NCBI RefSeq assembly: GCF_000025965.1
Contig: NC_006513.1
Span: 930,001-994,000 of the forward strand
Source of the DNA: Aromatoleum aromaticum EbN1
GTDB lineage: Bacteria; Pseudomonadota; Gammaproteobacteria; Burkholderiales; Rhodocyclaceae
Reading direction: 5' to 3'
Length of the DNA stretch: 64,000 bases
Numbering within the stretch: position 1 is the stretch's first letter; each line of letters opens with the position of its first letter. The position numbers and the translations under genes are program-made. The notes beneath the pieces are model-generated. The model was not told where the DNA came from. It worked only from the letters and a program-made list of their open reading frames with translations, and did no database searches. Positions 17,465 through 26,646 of the stretch are shown one piece after another.

Positions 17465-19169
17465 TGCTCTGATCCTGCGTCACGCGCAACAGCTCATCCA
17501 TCGAGGTGACGCCGGCGGCAACTTTGCGCAGCCCGTCTTCGTAGAGAGTCAACATGCCTGCCCGACGGGCGACGTTGTGCAGGATGGTCGCATCCGCGCC
17601 GGACAGCACCGCCTGGTGGGCGGCGTCATCCATGACGAACAGTTCGTGGATCGAAGTCCTGCCGTGGTAGCCGGTATGTTTGCAGCGCGGACAGCCCCGA
17701 GCAGCGAACACGCGCCGCTCGCCCTCCGGCAGGAAACGCGCAATGCCGGCCTTGTCGAGCTCGGCGTCGTGCAACTCGACCGCCTCACGGCAATGTTCGC
17801 AGAGCTTGCGCACCAACCGCTGCGAAAGTACGCCATTGACGGTCGAAGTTATCAGGTAGCGTTCCACTCCCATGTCTTCGAGCCGGACGATCGCACCGAC
17901 GGCCGTATTGGTGTGCAGCGTAGATAGTACGAGGTGACCGGTCAGCGCGGACTGCACTGCGATCTGCGCAGTTTCAGTGTCGCGCATCTCGCCGATCATG
18001 ATGATGTCCGGATCCTGGCGCAGGATGGAACGCAGCGCATGCGCAAAGCTGAGGCCGATCTGACTCTGGACCTGCACCTGGTTGACGCCGGCGAGCTGGT
18101 ATTCGACGGGATCCTCGACGGTGAGGATTTTAAGTTCGGTTGCGTCGAGCTTGGCCAAAGCGGCATACAGCGTCGTCGTCTTGCCGCTGCCGGTGGGGCC
18201 GGTGACAAGCAGGATGCCATGCGGCCGCAGCAGCAGGTCGCGGAATCTCGCGAGGTTGTCTTCAGCAAACCCCATATCCTCGAGACTGATGCGGATACTC
18301 GCGCGATCGAGCACACGCATGACCACGCTTTCGCCGTGCACAGTCGGCAAAGTGGAGACGCGCAGGTCAAGCTCGTGGCCCTTGACCCGGGTGCGGATGC
18401 GTCCGTCCTGCGGCAGGCGGCGCTCGGCGATGTTGAGATGGGCGAGCAGCTTGATGCGTGACGTGACTGCCGCACCGAGACTGGGAGCCGCGCTTTCGGC
18501 CGCCTGCAGCACGCCATCGACCCGGTAGCGTACATGCAGGCCATCCTCGAACGGCTCGATGTGGATATCGGATGCCCGCAGGTCGATGACGCGACCAATG
18601 ATCTGGGTCACCAAGCGGATGACGGGCGCTTCGCTGGCGAGATCCTTCAGGTGCTCGATGAACTCGTTGTCACTGCCGAGCGCGCCGACGAAACCTTCGT
18701 CTTCTTCGTCGTCGGGGCTTGCCGCTTCGAGGTAAAGGCGATCGAGGGCCGCCTGGATATCGGATTCGAGCCCGAGCGCCGGACGGATGCGCAGGCCCGT
18801 CGCCAGGTGCAGCGCCTTGGTCAGAAAGCCGTCCTGCGGCACCGCCATGACGACGTGTAGTTCGTCAGCCTCGCGCCGCCACGGCAGCACACCCTGGCTG
18901 AGCAGGTATTCGCTGCTCAGCCCCTCGACGACGACCATCTCTTCCGGAAACTCCCCCGCCTGCACGAGCGGGATATCGAGCTGCCCGGACAGGGTGCGAG
19001 CGATGTCGATTTCCGACAGCAACCCCAGGCGAATCAGTACGCGCCCGAGCAGATCACCCATTTCCTGTTGCGCGATGAGCGCCTGTTCGAGGTCGCGCTG
19101 ACTGAGCTTGCCTTCACGAACGAGAAGCTCGCCGAGACGGGGGCGGTCGGCGGCAGAATCAACTTGCAT
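17457..19169 (-). CDS. gspE: Type II secretion ATPase GspE
   Basis: Hexameric ATPase that powers pseudopilus assembly, 570 residues. It has a PilB/GspE N-terminal domain (residues 10-140), an N2 domain with LRASDIHIEPFEDGLHVRYRVDG, Walker A GPTGSGKTT at 324-332, an Asp box (KILTVEDPVEY), Walker B IIMIGEMRD near 389, a His box (GHLVLSTLHTN), and the four-cysteine zinc site C457/C460 and C493/C496. It is the first gsp gene in transcription and starts 37 bases downstream of the CmcI-like gene. Confidence 0.97.
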   Translation of the reverse strand: MQVDSAADRPRLGELLVREGKLSQRDLEQALIAQQEMGDLLGRVLIRLGLLSEIDIARTLSGQLDIPLVQAGEFPEEMVVVEGLSSEYLLSQGVLPWRREADELHVVMAVPQDGFLTKALHLATGLRIRPALGLESDIQAALDRLYLEAASPDDEEDEGFVGALGSDNEFIEHLKDLASEAPVIRLVTQIIGRVIDLRASDIHIEPFEDGLHVRYRVDGVLQAAESAAPSLGAAVTSRIKLLAHLNIAERRLPQDGRIRTRVKGHELDLRVSTLPTVHGESVVMRVLDRASIRISLEDMGFAEDNLARFRDLLLRPHGILLVTGPTGSGKTTTLYAALAKLDATELKILTVEDPVEYQLAGVNQVQVQSQIGLSFAHALRSILRQDPDIIMIGEMRDTETAQIAVQSALTGHLVLSTLHTNTAVGAIVRLEDMGVERYLITSTVNGVLSQRLVRKLCEHCREAVELHDAELDKAGIARFLPEGERRVFAARGCPRCKHTGYHGRTSIHELFVMDDAAHQAVLSGADATILHNVARRAGMLTLYEDGLRKVAAGVTSMDELLRVTQDQSND

Positions 19170-19206
19170 TTTTACTCACGAAGATGGCGGCTATGCGCCG
19201 TTGCGC

Positions 19207-19878
19207 TCACGCGCGCCGCAGAAAGCCCGCAGGTGCGAAAGTAAAGCCGAACTTGCACTCACGTGCCTCATCCCTGACGTAGTCGTCAGGAAATTGCCGG
19301 ACATATTCGGCAATGGCCTCGAACGGCCCCGGCCCCCAGCCCGGCAGAACCGGATGACCATTGATGTTGCTGTCCTCGACCACCAGGTAATCACCGGAAC
19401 GCATTACGCTGCGCAATGACAGCATTTCCTGCAACACGTGTGGCTGGTGATGATCGCTGTCGAGAATCGCGAACATCGGCCCGGGCAGGCTGTTGCGCAA
19501 CTCGGTGATACGGGCGGCGACAGCGGAATCGGTCGATGAGCATTTCATGAATTCGATGGCGGGTACACGAGATACCTGGGGGTCGAGCAGATGGTCCTCG
19601 ATATCGACAGTCAGGACGCGCAGCAGCGGATTGATTCCTTGGCCGATCATCGAGAAATAGAGAGCGGAACCCCCGTGGCGCGTGCCGAACTCGACGATCA
19701 GCGATGGTTTGAGCTCGAACAATATCTCCTGGTAGTTCCACAGGTCCATGACGGACTTGAGGCAAGGCACGCCGAGGAAGCGCACCGTCTCCCATACGCC
19801 GTTATCGTAGTACCAGCGATGGAAGCGTTCGGCGACATCATCAGCCGCTGCGAGTCGGTCGGGGTGATTAGTGTCCAC
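19207..19878 (-). CDS. CmcI/cephalosporin-hydroxylase-family methyltransferase
   Basis: This 223-residue protein matches the CmcI family, a SAM-dependent methyltransferase group often found in glycan loci under the misleading name cephalosporin hydroxylase. Features: WYYDNGVWETVRFLGVPCLK at the N-terminus, the SAM-binding LIVEFGTRHGGSALYFS, the acidic strand VLTVDIED, and FAILDSDHHQPHV with the metal-binding Asp/His set. The start is a GTG at 19878 with GAGGAC upstream. It probably O-methylates a sugar of the surface polysaccharide and lies upstream of gspE, with which it may share a transcript. The 249 bases upstream contain no gene. Confidence 0.85.
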   Translation of the reverse strand: MDTNHPDRLAAADDVAERFHRWYYDNGVWETVRFLGVPCLKSVMDLWNYQEILFELKPSLIVEFGTRHGGSALYFSMIGQGINPLLRVLTVDIEDHLLDPQVSRVPAIEFMKCSSTDSAVAARITELRNSLPGPMFAILDSDHHQPHVLQEMLSLRSVMRSGDYLVVEDSNINGHPVLPGWGPGPFEAIAEYVRQFPDDYVRDEARECKFGFTFAPAGFLRRA

Positions 19879-20127
19879 TGGGGGAAGTCCTCAGACAGTT
19901 CGGTTGCACCCTGCGCACAGCCCTCGCGAGAGGATCCGGAAATGGGCGAACGTACGGGATCGCGGAAGGAGAGCTCGGCGGATAAACAAAAGATGATAGC
20001 CAACTCGACCACCCAATGCATCCGATAGTCGATGCGGTGCAAGCGGCATCACTCTTGCCTTCGTGCGCAGTGCCACCGATGGGGGCGAGCACTCGTTCCC
20101 AACCCCGGAAGCACGACACCTCCTTCT

Positions 20128-21141
20128 TCACCGGGTTGAAGGAGCGCCGGACCGCTCCCGGCATCGGCGGCGCAAAGGGAACAAGGATACAGAGAACATA
20201 AGCACGTTGCGAGCCAGCCCGATCCGTCGCACCGGCCCCGCAAGGATCGCCCCAATGCGCACGCGTCGCACCGGCGCACCGAGCCGGTCACGGGCAACAC
20301 CGGCAGCGGCAATCCACTTGCGGTGCCCCCCGACGCCGACGCGCTCGACGAGGGCTGCGGCCTGATCCACCGCGCGGACATACTGCGCGCGGGCATCTTC
20401 GAGTGAGTGCCGGAAATGGAGGATGAAGTCGAGTATCCGGCTCATCGGCGCGGCAGCGCCGATCGCGTTAGCAGAATGCTGGCGATATCCGGTCAGTGCT
20501 GCATCCACCGAAATGACTTGGCCTGCCGCTGACGCCACGAGAATGAGCCACCAGTCGTGATGGAATACTTGCGGCGGGAAAGGCAGCGCCAGATCGAGCA
20601 GCGCACGGTTACCCACCATCGCGCACCCCGGGATCAGGTTGTGAGCGATGAGCCAGGTATCGACGCCATGCCGCACCTGCGGGGCAGCGGCCCGACCGAA
20701 GTGTGATTCAGCGATGGAGCGACCTGCGTCGTCGATCAGGGCAAGGTCGGCATATGCAAGTATCGGAGTCGATCCGCCGTGGCGCGCTTGTGCGCCCTCG
20801 AGTGCCGCACGCATGCGGGCGAGTTTGTGCGGATACCATAAATCGTCCTGGTCACACAGCGCGAAGCTTGCCGCCCCGGCTCGGTGGGCGCAATCGAGCA
20901 GTCGCTCGAAGTTCCGCCGGATGCCCAGCGTGGCATCCTCGTCCGCCATCAGACGAATTCGTGCATCGTGCGCGGCGTAACGGTGCAGCACTGTCACCGT
21001 ATCGTCGCTCGAGCCGTCGTCACGCACGAGCAGAACCCAGTTCGGGTCCGACTGGGCCAGCACGCTATCGAGCAGTACCGGCAGGAAACGCGCGCCATTG
21101 TATGTCGCGAGCAGGATGTGCAGCGGTTCCACGGCACTCAT
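20128..21141 (-). CDS. Glycosyltransferase family 2 (rhamnosyltransferase-like)
   Basis: A 337-residue GT2 enzyme. N-terminal LHILLATYNGARFLPVLLDSVLAQ and LLVRDDGSSDDTV are the nucleotide-binding strands; FALCDQDDLWYPHKLARM carries the DxD-like metal site. HDWWLILVASAAG and GYRQHSANAIG match RfbF/WbbL-type rhamnosyltransferases. The C-terminal 80 residues are basic. The gene starts 32 bases after the GT4 gene and should add a sugar to the same repeat unit. Confidence 0.88.
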   Translation of the reverse strand: MSAVEPLHILLATYNGARFLPVLLDSVLAQSDPNWVLLVRDDGSSDDTVTVLHRYAAHDARIRLMADEDATLGIRRNFERLLDCAHRAGAASFALCDQDDLWYPHKLARMRAALEGAQARHGGSTPILAYADLALIDDAGRSIAESHFGRAAAPQVRHGVDTWLIAHNLIPGCAMVGNRALLDLALPFPPQVFHHDWWLILVASAAGQVISVDAALTGYRQHSANAIGAAAPMSRILDFILHFRHSLEDARAQYVRAVDQAAALVERVGVGGHRKWIAAAGVARDRLGAPVRRVRIGAILAGPVRRIGLARNVLMFSVSLFPLRRRCRERSGAPSTR

Positions 21142-21172
21142 CGCTCACGCTCCCGGCAGACGCGGCTGGCTC

Positions 21173-22375
21173 TCATTCAAATCCCATCGCCGCAAGGATG
21201 CGTGCGTTCGCGCGGCGCACGTCGAATTGCGCCTCGGCGAGGCGCCGGCTCGCGGCCCCCATCGACGCGATTCGCTCGGGCTGCTCGATGAAACCGATCA
21301 TCGCATCGACCAGCGCATCGACATTGCGCGGCGGCACCAGCCAACCGTTTTCACCCGGCTCGACGGTATCCCGGCATCCGGGCATGTCGGTCGTGATGAT
21401 CGGGCGGCCCATCGCCATGGCTTCCTGGATGCTGCGCGGAACGCCCTCGCGGTAGTACGACGGCAGGACGAAGACGCTCGCTTCGGCGATCGCCGGGCGA
21501 ACGTCGCTGACGTGGCCTCGCCATTCAACGACGCCTTCGGCATTCCACGCACGCAGTTCGGCCTCGCTGACCGAACCCGGATTGGCGTCGATGCTGCCAA
21601 GCAGGATGAAACGTGCGCAAGGATGCATGGCGCGAACCCTCCGCGCCGCCTCGACGTACTCCCGGACACCTTTTTCGGCGAGCAGCCGGGCTGCGAGGAG
21701 GAATGTCGGCGGATCGGTGACCGGCGGTGCGGCGGCGAACCAGCCGAGATCGACGCCGATGCCGCCGAGCATGATGGCGCGCTCGGCAGCGACCATGCGG
21801 CTGCGAACGAACAGTTCGATATCGTCCCGGTTGAGGAAGAACACGCGATGCGCCGCGGCGAGCCCGGCCCGGTACAAGCCGCTGACCGCGGCGCGCAGCA
21901 CGCGGCGGCGCAGTGAGAAGCCGGGGCTTTCTTCCGAATAGACATAGCCGGCGCCTTCGACCATCGCGGAGCGATCCGGCACGCCGGCGAGGCGCGCCGC
22001 GAAAGTGCCGTAGATCACCGGCTTGATGAAATACGTGAACGCATAGTCGGGTTGCAGCCGGCGCAGCAGGCGCACGAGCCGGAAGATGTCGCGCGCGTCG
22101 CGCAGCGGCCGGATGCCGGCCCGCTCGAGGCTGTAATCGACGGGTTCAGCGCCGAGCGCGACGACGGCGTCGCGGCTCGCGGTGTCGTAGTCGGGGGCGA
22201 GCGCGAACACCTGCAGGCCACGCGCAACCCAGTCGCGGATCAACGGGCCGCGGAAATTGTGGATCGAATACGCCTGACTCGAGATCAGCGCGAGCTTCGC
22301 GTGCTGCAGCGGCGCCTTCGCATGGATATCGACCGCAGGCAGTTCCTCAGAACGACCCAAGCTGCTTCCCCGCAT
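21173..22375 (-). CDS. Glycosyltransferase family 4
   Basis: A 400-residue GT-B enzyme. The acceptor domain has NFRGPLIRDWVARG, and the donor domain has FLLAARLLAEKGVREYVEA and the family ExxxxxxxE motif EGVPRSIQEAMAMGRPIITTD. It resembles the Glc/GalNAc transferases that begin or extend O-antigen units (WbpH/PglA type). The start at 22375 lies 29 bases inside apaH, so the two genes are cotranscribed. Confidence 0.9.
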   Translation of the reverse strand: MRGSSLGRSEELPAVDIHAKAPLQHAKLALISSQAYSIHNFRGPLIRDWVARGLQVFALAPDYDTASRDAVVALGAEPVDYSLERAGIRPLRDARDIFRLVRLLRRLQPDYAFTYFIKPVIYGTFAARLAGVPDRSAMVEGAGYVYSEESPGFSLRRRVLRAAVSGLYRAGLAAAHRVFFLNRDDIELFVRSRMVAAERAIMLGGIGVDLGWFAAAPPVTDPPTFLLAARLLAEKGVREYVEAARRVRAMHPCARFILLGSIDANPGSVSEAELRAWNAEGVVEWRGHVSDVRPAIAEASVFVLPSYYREGVPRSIQEAMAMGRPIITTDMPGCRDTVEPGENGWLVPPRNVDALVDAMIGFIEQPERIASMGAASRRLAEAQFDVRRANARILAAMGFE

Positions 22376-23168
22376 GCACCTGGAACACCCGGCGATCCTC
22401 GAGTCTCACCGCGGTGAGCTTTTCGCCCCATACGCAGCCGGAATCGAGGGCGAGCAGGTTCGGCTCCATGCGCAAGCCGAGCGCGGACCAGTGGCCGCAG
22501 ACGATGGTCGTGTCGCTGCTGGCGCGGTTCGGGTGCGCGAACCACGGCAGATGATTCGGCGGCGCGCTGTCGGGAGGCCCTTTCGCATCGAATTCCATGC
22601 GCCCGTCGGGCGTGCAGAAACGCATGCGCGTCATCGCGTTGACGATCACCCGCAGCCGCTCCCACCCGGCGAGGTCATCGCGCCACGCTTTCGGCGAATT
22701 GCCCCACATGTGCTGCAGGAACGCTTCGCAGGAATCACCCGAGAGCACGGCTTCGACTTCGCGGGCGAGTGCGCGGGCGGGTTCGGCAGTCCATCCGGGC
22801 AGCAGCCCGGCATGGACCATCGCGTATCCGCCTTCGAGATGCATCAGCGGCAGTGTGCGCAGCCAGGCGATGAGTTCGTCGCGATCCGGCGCCTCGAGCA
22901 CCTGCTGCAGCGTGTCGTGGCGCTTGCGGCCCGACGCGCCGGCGTACGCGATCTTGAGGAGGTACAGGTCGTGGTTGCCGAGCACGCTCACCGCGGCGTC
23001 GCCGAGCGACCGGACGAAGCGCAAGGTCTCGAGCGACGCGGGTCCGCGGTTGACCAGGTCGCCGACCAGCCACAGGCGATCGCTCGACGGGTCGAAGCCG
23101 CACTGGTCGACCAGTTCACGAAATTCCCGGAAACACCCCTGGATGTCACCGATTGCATAAATTGCCAC
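22347..23168 (-). CDS. apaH: Symmetrical bis(5'-nucleosyl)-tetraphosphatase ApaH
   Basis: Hydrolyses Ap4A to two ADP. The 273-residue protein starts at GTG 23168 with AIYAIGDIQGC, then VGDLVNRGPAS, SVLGNHDLYLL, and VHAGLLPGW, the metal-binding motifs of calcineurin-like phosphoesterases in ApaH. Length equals the usual family length. It lies next to the second, decayed copy of the dehydratase 3' end, and a 23-base stretch of this gene (23035-23057) recurs at 24730-24752. Confidence 0.95.
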   Translation of the reverse strand: MAIYAIGDIQGCFREFRELVDQCGFDPSSDRLWLVGDLVNRGPASLETLRFVRSLGDAAVSVLGNHDLYLLKIAYAGASGRKRHDTLQQVLEAPDRDELIAWLRTLPLMHLEGGYAMVHAGLLPGWTAEPARALAREVEAVLSGDSCEAFLQHMWGNSPKAWRDDLAGWERLRVIVNAMTRMRFCTPDGRMEFDAKGPPDSAPPNHLPWFAHPNRASSDTTIVCGHWSALGLRMEPNLLALDSGCVWGEKLTAVRLEDRRVFQVHAGKQLGSF

Positions 23169-23172
23169 CCTG

Positions 23173-23368
23173 GACTTACCTCAACATGCTTCACGTGCCA
23201 TTTTCGCCACAACGGGGAAAGGCTTGGGGGGGAATTATACGGCGCATATTCCGGAACCCGGCGGCGCAGCACGCGCCGCAACGCGTCGTCGGCCCGGGTG
23301 TTGCCGGAGCGCAACCACTGCAGCCTCTCGGGCATTGCAAACCCGTCCGGCGGCGAGGCGCGCGCGAC
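23173..23368. repeat. Direct repeat, copy 1 (decayed 3' end of a CapD-like dehydratase gene)
   Basis: About 195 bases closely match 24752-24945 in the same orientation, by eye over 80 percent. On the minus strand copy 1 still reads VARASPPDGFAMPERLQWLRSG and VPEYAPYN in one frame, matching the C-terminus of the intact dehydratase, but the rest of that gene is absent. The 307-base gap between apaH and the ATPase gene is made of this repeat plus about 107 bases that hold the ATPase promoter region. Confidence 0.92.
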
Positions 23369-23475
23369 AGGCATCCGGCTGTTCGAAATCCCGGGGCCCG
23401 TTATCCCAAATATACGAGACAATATTCCCAAATCCACGCAGCTGGATTCCCTGTTGCACGATACGATGTTTCACC

Positions 23476-24717
23476 ATGAACAACACGCACTCTCTTTACC
23501 CACGGCTGATTGAGGCGCGTATTGCCGAAGCAATGGCCGATACGCCCGTCGTGCTGGTTGCCGGTCCTCGGCAGGCAGGCAAGACCACCCTGGTGCGGCA
23601 GATCGCCGCGCAGGGGATGCGCTACCTCACACTCGACGACGAGCTCACGTTGCTGGCGGCCAAAGAGGACCCGGTGGGCATGATCCGCAGTCTGGATCGC
23701 GCGGTGATCGATGAAATTCAACGTGCTCCCCAGTTGTTGCTCGCGATCAAAAAGACGGTGGATGAGGATCGACGCCCCGGTCGTTTTCTGCTGACCGGGT
23801 CGGCCAACCTGATGGCTTTACCGACCGTGGCCGACTCACTCGCCGGGCGAATGGAGACGCTGACATTGCTGCCTCTGTCGCAAAGTGAAATGCACGGCAG
23901 TACAGCAAACTGGATCGACAGCGCCTTTGCCGGGCAGATACTGAAGGTGCGACGGGCCATGGTCGGGGATGATCTGGTGGAGGCGGTGCTGCGCGGTGGC
24001 TACCCTGAGGCGGTTTCCCGCGCTACGGTCAGGCGGAGAACAGCGTGGGTCCGCCAGTACCTCGACGCCATCATTCAGCGGGATGTCCGCGATGTGGCTG
24101 GCATCGACAAGCTTGACCAGTTACCCCGGTTCCTGCGCGCGCTGGCGCAAGTCTCCGGTCAGATGTGCAATTACACCCAATTGGGCGGCCAAGTCGGGCT
24201 GGATCACAAGACTGCCGCCCGGTACATCGGGGTGTTTGAGCAAATGTACCTGCTCAAGCGCATTGAGGTTTGGGCAAAGAACCGGCTGAACCGCGTCGTG
24301 AAGACGCCGAAAGTTCAATTCATCGATTCGGGGCTGTTGTCCACGCTGGCGGACGTGACCCCAGCGCTTGCTCAGCAGGACCGCGGCCGGTTTGGCAATG
24401 TACTGGAGACCTTTGTTTTCGGCGAGTTGCTCAAGCACACGACGACTGCTGAAGGGGATTACCAGTTGCTCTACTACCGCGACCACGACCAATTCGAGGT
24501 GGATTTCGTCATCGAGAATGCGGCTGGCCAGCTGATCGGGGTGGAAGTCAAGGCGGCAGCCACGGTCAGGGAAAGCGATCTTCGTGGCTTGAAGCGGCTG
24601 GCGAGCATCGCGGGGGCACAGGTCAAGTTGGGCGTGATTCTTTACGATGGAATGGAGACCCTGCCGCTTGGAGATGGTCTCTGGGCTGCGCCACTGGCTA
24701 GTTTATGGGGGCAGTAG
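23476..24717 (+). CDS. AAA ATPase with DUF4143 (ATP-binding, PD-(D/E)xK-like C-terminus)
   Basis: A 413-residue protein of the widespread AAA_14/DUF4143 family. Walker A is GPRQAGKTT (30-38), Walker B is AVIDEIQR (from residue 76), and a sensor-like LLTGSANL follows. The C-terminal domain has GNVLETFVFGELLKH, FEVDFVIE and GVEVKAA, a nuclease-like core typical of DUF4143. The cellular role of this family is unclear; members are common in variable regions and have been linked to mobile or stress modules. It is the only plus-strand gene between 1 and 29700, and by eye its base composition is less GC-rich than the neighbours. It sits exactly between two direct repeats, which suggests acquisition as a unit. 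Confidence 0.88.
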   Translation: MNNTHSLYPRLIEARIAEAMADTPVVLVAGPRQAGKTTLVRQIAAQGMRYLTLDDELTLLAAKEDPVGMIRSLDRAVIDEIQRAPQLLLAIKKTVDEDRRPGRFLLTGSANLMALPTVADSLAGRMETLTLLPLSQSEMHGSTANWIDSAFAGQILKVRRAMVGDDLVEAVLRGGYPEAVSRATVRRRTAWVRQYLDAIIQRDVRDVAGIDKLDQLPRFLRALAQVSGQMCNYTQLGGQVGLDHKTAARYIGVFEQMYLLKRIEVWAKNRLNRVVKTPKVQFIDSGLLSTLADVTPALAQQDRGRFGNVLETFVFGELLKHTTTAEGDYQLLYYRDHDQFEVDFVIENAAGQLIGVEVKAAATVRESDLRGLKRLASIAGAQVKLGVILYDGMETLPLGDGLWAAPLASLWGQ

Positions 24718-24751
24718 TGCTACAACGCCGACGCCGGTCCGCGATTGACCA

Positions 24752-24945
24752 GACTTACCTCAACATGCTTCGCGTGCCACTTTCGCTGCCACAAGGAAAG
24801 GCTTCGGGGGATTATACGGTGCATATTCCGGAACCCACCGACGCAGCACGCGCCGCACCTCGTCGTCGCTGCGGGTGTTGCCGGAGCGCACCCACTGCAG
24901 CATCTCGGCCATTTCGAAGCCGTCCGGCAACGAGGCTCGAGCGAC
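24752..24945. repeat. Direct repeat, copy 2 (intact 3' end of the dehydratase gene)
   Basis: This is the partner of 23173-23368. It covers the last 62 codons of the CapD-like gene plus eight bases beyond its stop. The bases just outside it (24730-24752) match an internal piece of apaH at 21 of 23 positions. Confidence 0.92.
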
Positions 24946-26646
24946 GCGCAGCTTGGCGTGATGCGTCGGGCGGGTGCGTTCGCTGTGCGCGAGGACTTCC
25001 TCGAACAGCTTTTCCCCCGGGCGCAGGCCGGTGAACACGATCGGGACTTCACGCTCGCTCTTGCCGGACAGGCGGATCATGTCGCGCGCGAGGTCGAGCA
25101 CCTTGACGGGCTGCCCCATGTCGAGGACGAAGATCTCGCCCCCCTCGCCCATCGCGGCGGCCTGCAGCACGAGCTGCGCCGCTTCGTGGATCGCCATGAA
25201 GTAGCGCGTGATCTCGGGATGCGTGACGGTGACCGGCCCGCCGCGCTCGATCTGCGCCTGGAACTTCGGGATGACGCTGCCGGCGCTGCCGAGCACGTTG
25301 CCGAAGCGGACCATCTCGAAACGCGTGCGGCGCGACTGGCGCTGCATCTCCTGGCAGATGATCTCCGCCAGGCGCTTGCTCGCCCCCATCACGTTGGTCG
25401 GGTTGACCGCCTTGTCGGTGGACACGAGGACGAAGCGCTCGACGCCGAGCGCCGCCGACGCCTGGGCGAGGATCCACGTGCCGAGGACGTTGTTGCGCAC
25501 CGCCTGCCACGCGTTGTGTTCTTCCATCAGCGGCACGTGCTTGTAGGCGGCGGCGTGGAACACCACTGCCGGCGCGTGGCGTTCGAGGATTTCCATGACC
25601 CGGCGGCGATCCTTGACGTCGCCGGCGATCGCGACGAGGCCGATCTCCGGAAACTCCTCGGCGAACTCCTCGCTGAGCGTGTACAGCGCGAACTCGTTCA
25701 GTTCGAACGCAATGATCTGGGCCGGCCCGAAGCGCGCGATCTGCCGGCACAGTTCGGCGCCGATCGAGCCGCCCGCGCCGGTCACCATCGCCACCCGCCC
25801 GGCGAGCATCTCGCGTACCTGCGGGGTGTCGATCTCGACCGGTTCGCGCCCGAGCAGATCCTCGAGGTCGAGACTGCGCATCTGCGACAGCGTGTCGTGC
25901 CCGGCGATCAGCTGCTCGATCGCGGGCAGGATGAACACCCGCACGCCCGCGCGCACGCATAGGTTAGCCACATGGCGGTGACGTTCGGCATTGGCGCCGG
26001 GCATCGCGATGATCGCGTGGCGGACATGCAGCGCGTCCGCGCACTCGGCGATCTCGCCCACCGCCCCCAGCACCCGCACGCCGCAGACCTCGCGATGCCG
26101 TTTCAACGGATCGTCATCGAGCAGGCCCACCACATGCCACTCGCGCGAGCGGCGCAATTCCTGGATCAGGTTCATCGCCTCACGCCCGGCCCCCAGCACC
26201 AGGACGGGTTTGCCGACGCCACGCAGCGCACCGAACTCCCGGTGCTCCTTGAAAACACGGTAAGCGGCGCGCCCGCCGCCCATGATCGCCACCAGCAACA
26301 GCGGATAGATCAGCAGCAAGGACCGCGGCAGCGCCGGCGCGGGGGCGAGGAGCACGGCGCCGAGCGCGATCACGACCATGCTGAGCCCGACCGCCCGGCC
26401 GATGCGCAGCAGGTCGGGCAGGCTTGCGAACACCCAGATACCCCGGTACAGGCCGGCCGCGCGAAAGATCAGCGCCTCGACCGGCACGAGCAGCAGCGCG
26501 CCGTAATTTACGATCGGCTGGTACGGCCCGAGCCCTTCGAAATTGAAGCGCAACATGAAGGCGCCGAACCAGGCAGCGACCACTGCCGCGAGGTCGAAGC
26601 CGAATACTGCCAGCGAACGCCAGTGCAACGCCACGCTCAGGTTCAT
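24760..26646 (-). CDS. Membrane-bound nucleotide-sugar 4,6-dehydratase (CapD/WbpM family)
   Basis: A 628-residue enzyme, the usual size for the long WbpM/FlmA class. The first 130 residues form four membrane helices. A CoA-binding-like Rossmann domain (VLVLGAGREAMNLIQEL) is followed by the extended SDR catalytic domain, with NAD site VTGAGGSIGAELCRQ and the active-site stretch STDKAVNPTNVMGASKR. In this stretch Met replaces the usual Tyr, as is known for WbpM-type 4,6-dehydratases acting on UDP-GlcNAc. The ATG at 26646 overlaps the upstream stop (ATGA). The product would be a keto-sugar leading to QuiNAc, FucNAc or bacillosamine-type residues. Confidence 0.93.
   Translation of the reverse strand: MNLSVALHWRSLAVFGFDLAAVVAAWFGAFMLRFNFEGLGPYQPIVNYGALLLVPVEALIFRAAGLYRGIWVFASLPDLLRIGRAVGLSMVVIALGAVLLAPAPALPRSLLLIYPLLLVAIMGGGRAAYRVFKEHREFGALRGVGKPVLVLGAGREAMNLIQELRRSREWHVVGLLDDDPLKRHREVCGVRVLGAVGEIAECADALHVRHAIIAMPGANAERHRHVANLCVRAGVRVFILPAIEQLIAGHDTLSQMRSLDLEDLLGREPVEIDTPQVREMLAGRVAMVTGAGGSIGAELCRQIARFGPAQIIAFELNEFALYTLSEEFAEEFPEIGLVAIAGDVKDRRRVMEILERHAPAVVFHAAAYKHVPLMEEHNAWQAVRNNVLGTWILAQASAALGVERFVLVSTDKAVNPTNVMGASKRLAEIICQEMQRQSRRTRFEMVRFGNVLGSAGSVIPKFQAQIERGGPVTVTHPEITRYFMAIHEAAQLVLQAAAMGEGGEIFVLDMGQPVKVLDLARDMIRLSGKSEREVPIVFTGLRPGEKLFEEVLAHSERTRPTHHAKLRVARASLPDGFEMAEMLQWVRSGNTRSDDEVRRVLRRWVPEYAPYNPPKPFLVAAKVAREAC

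Noticed and set aside
19879-20127. Small protein gene between the CmcI-like and GT2 genes
   Set aside because: Open frames there lack ribosome sites and overlap the GT2 3' end in other frames; no recognisable product.
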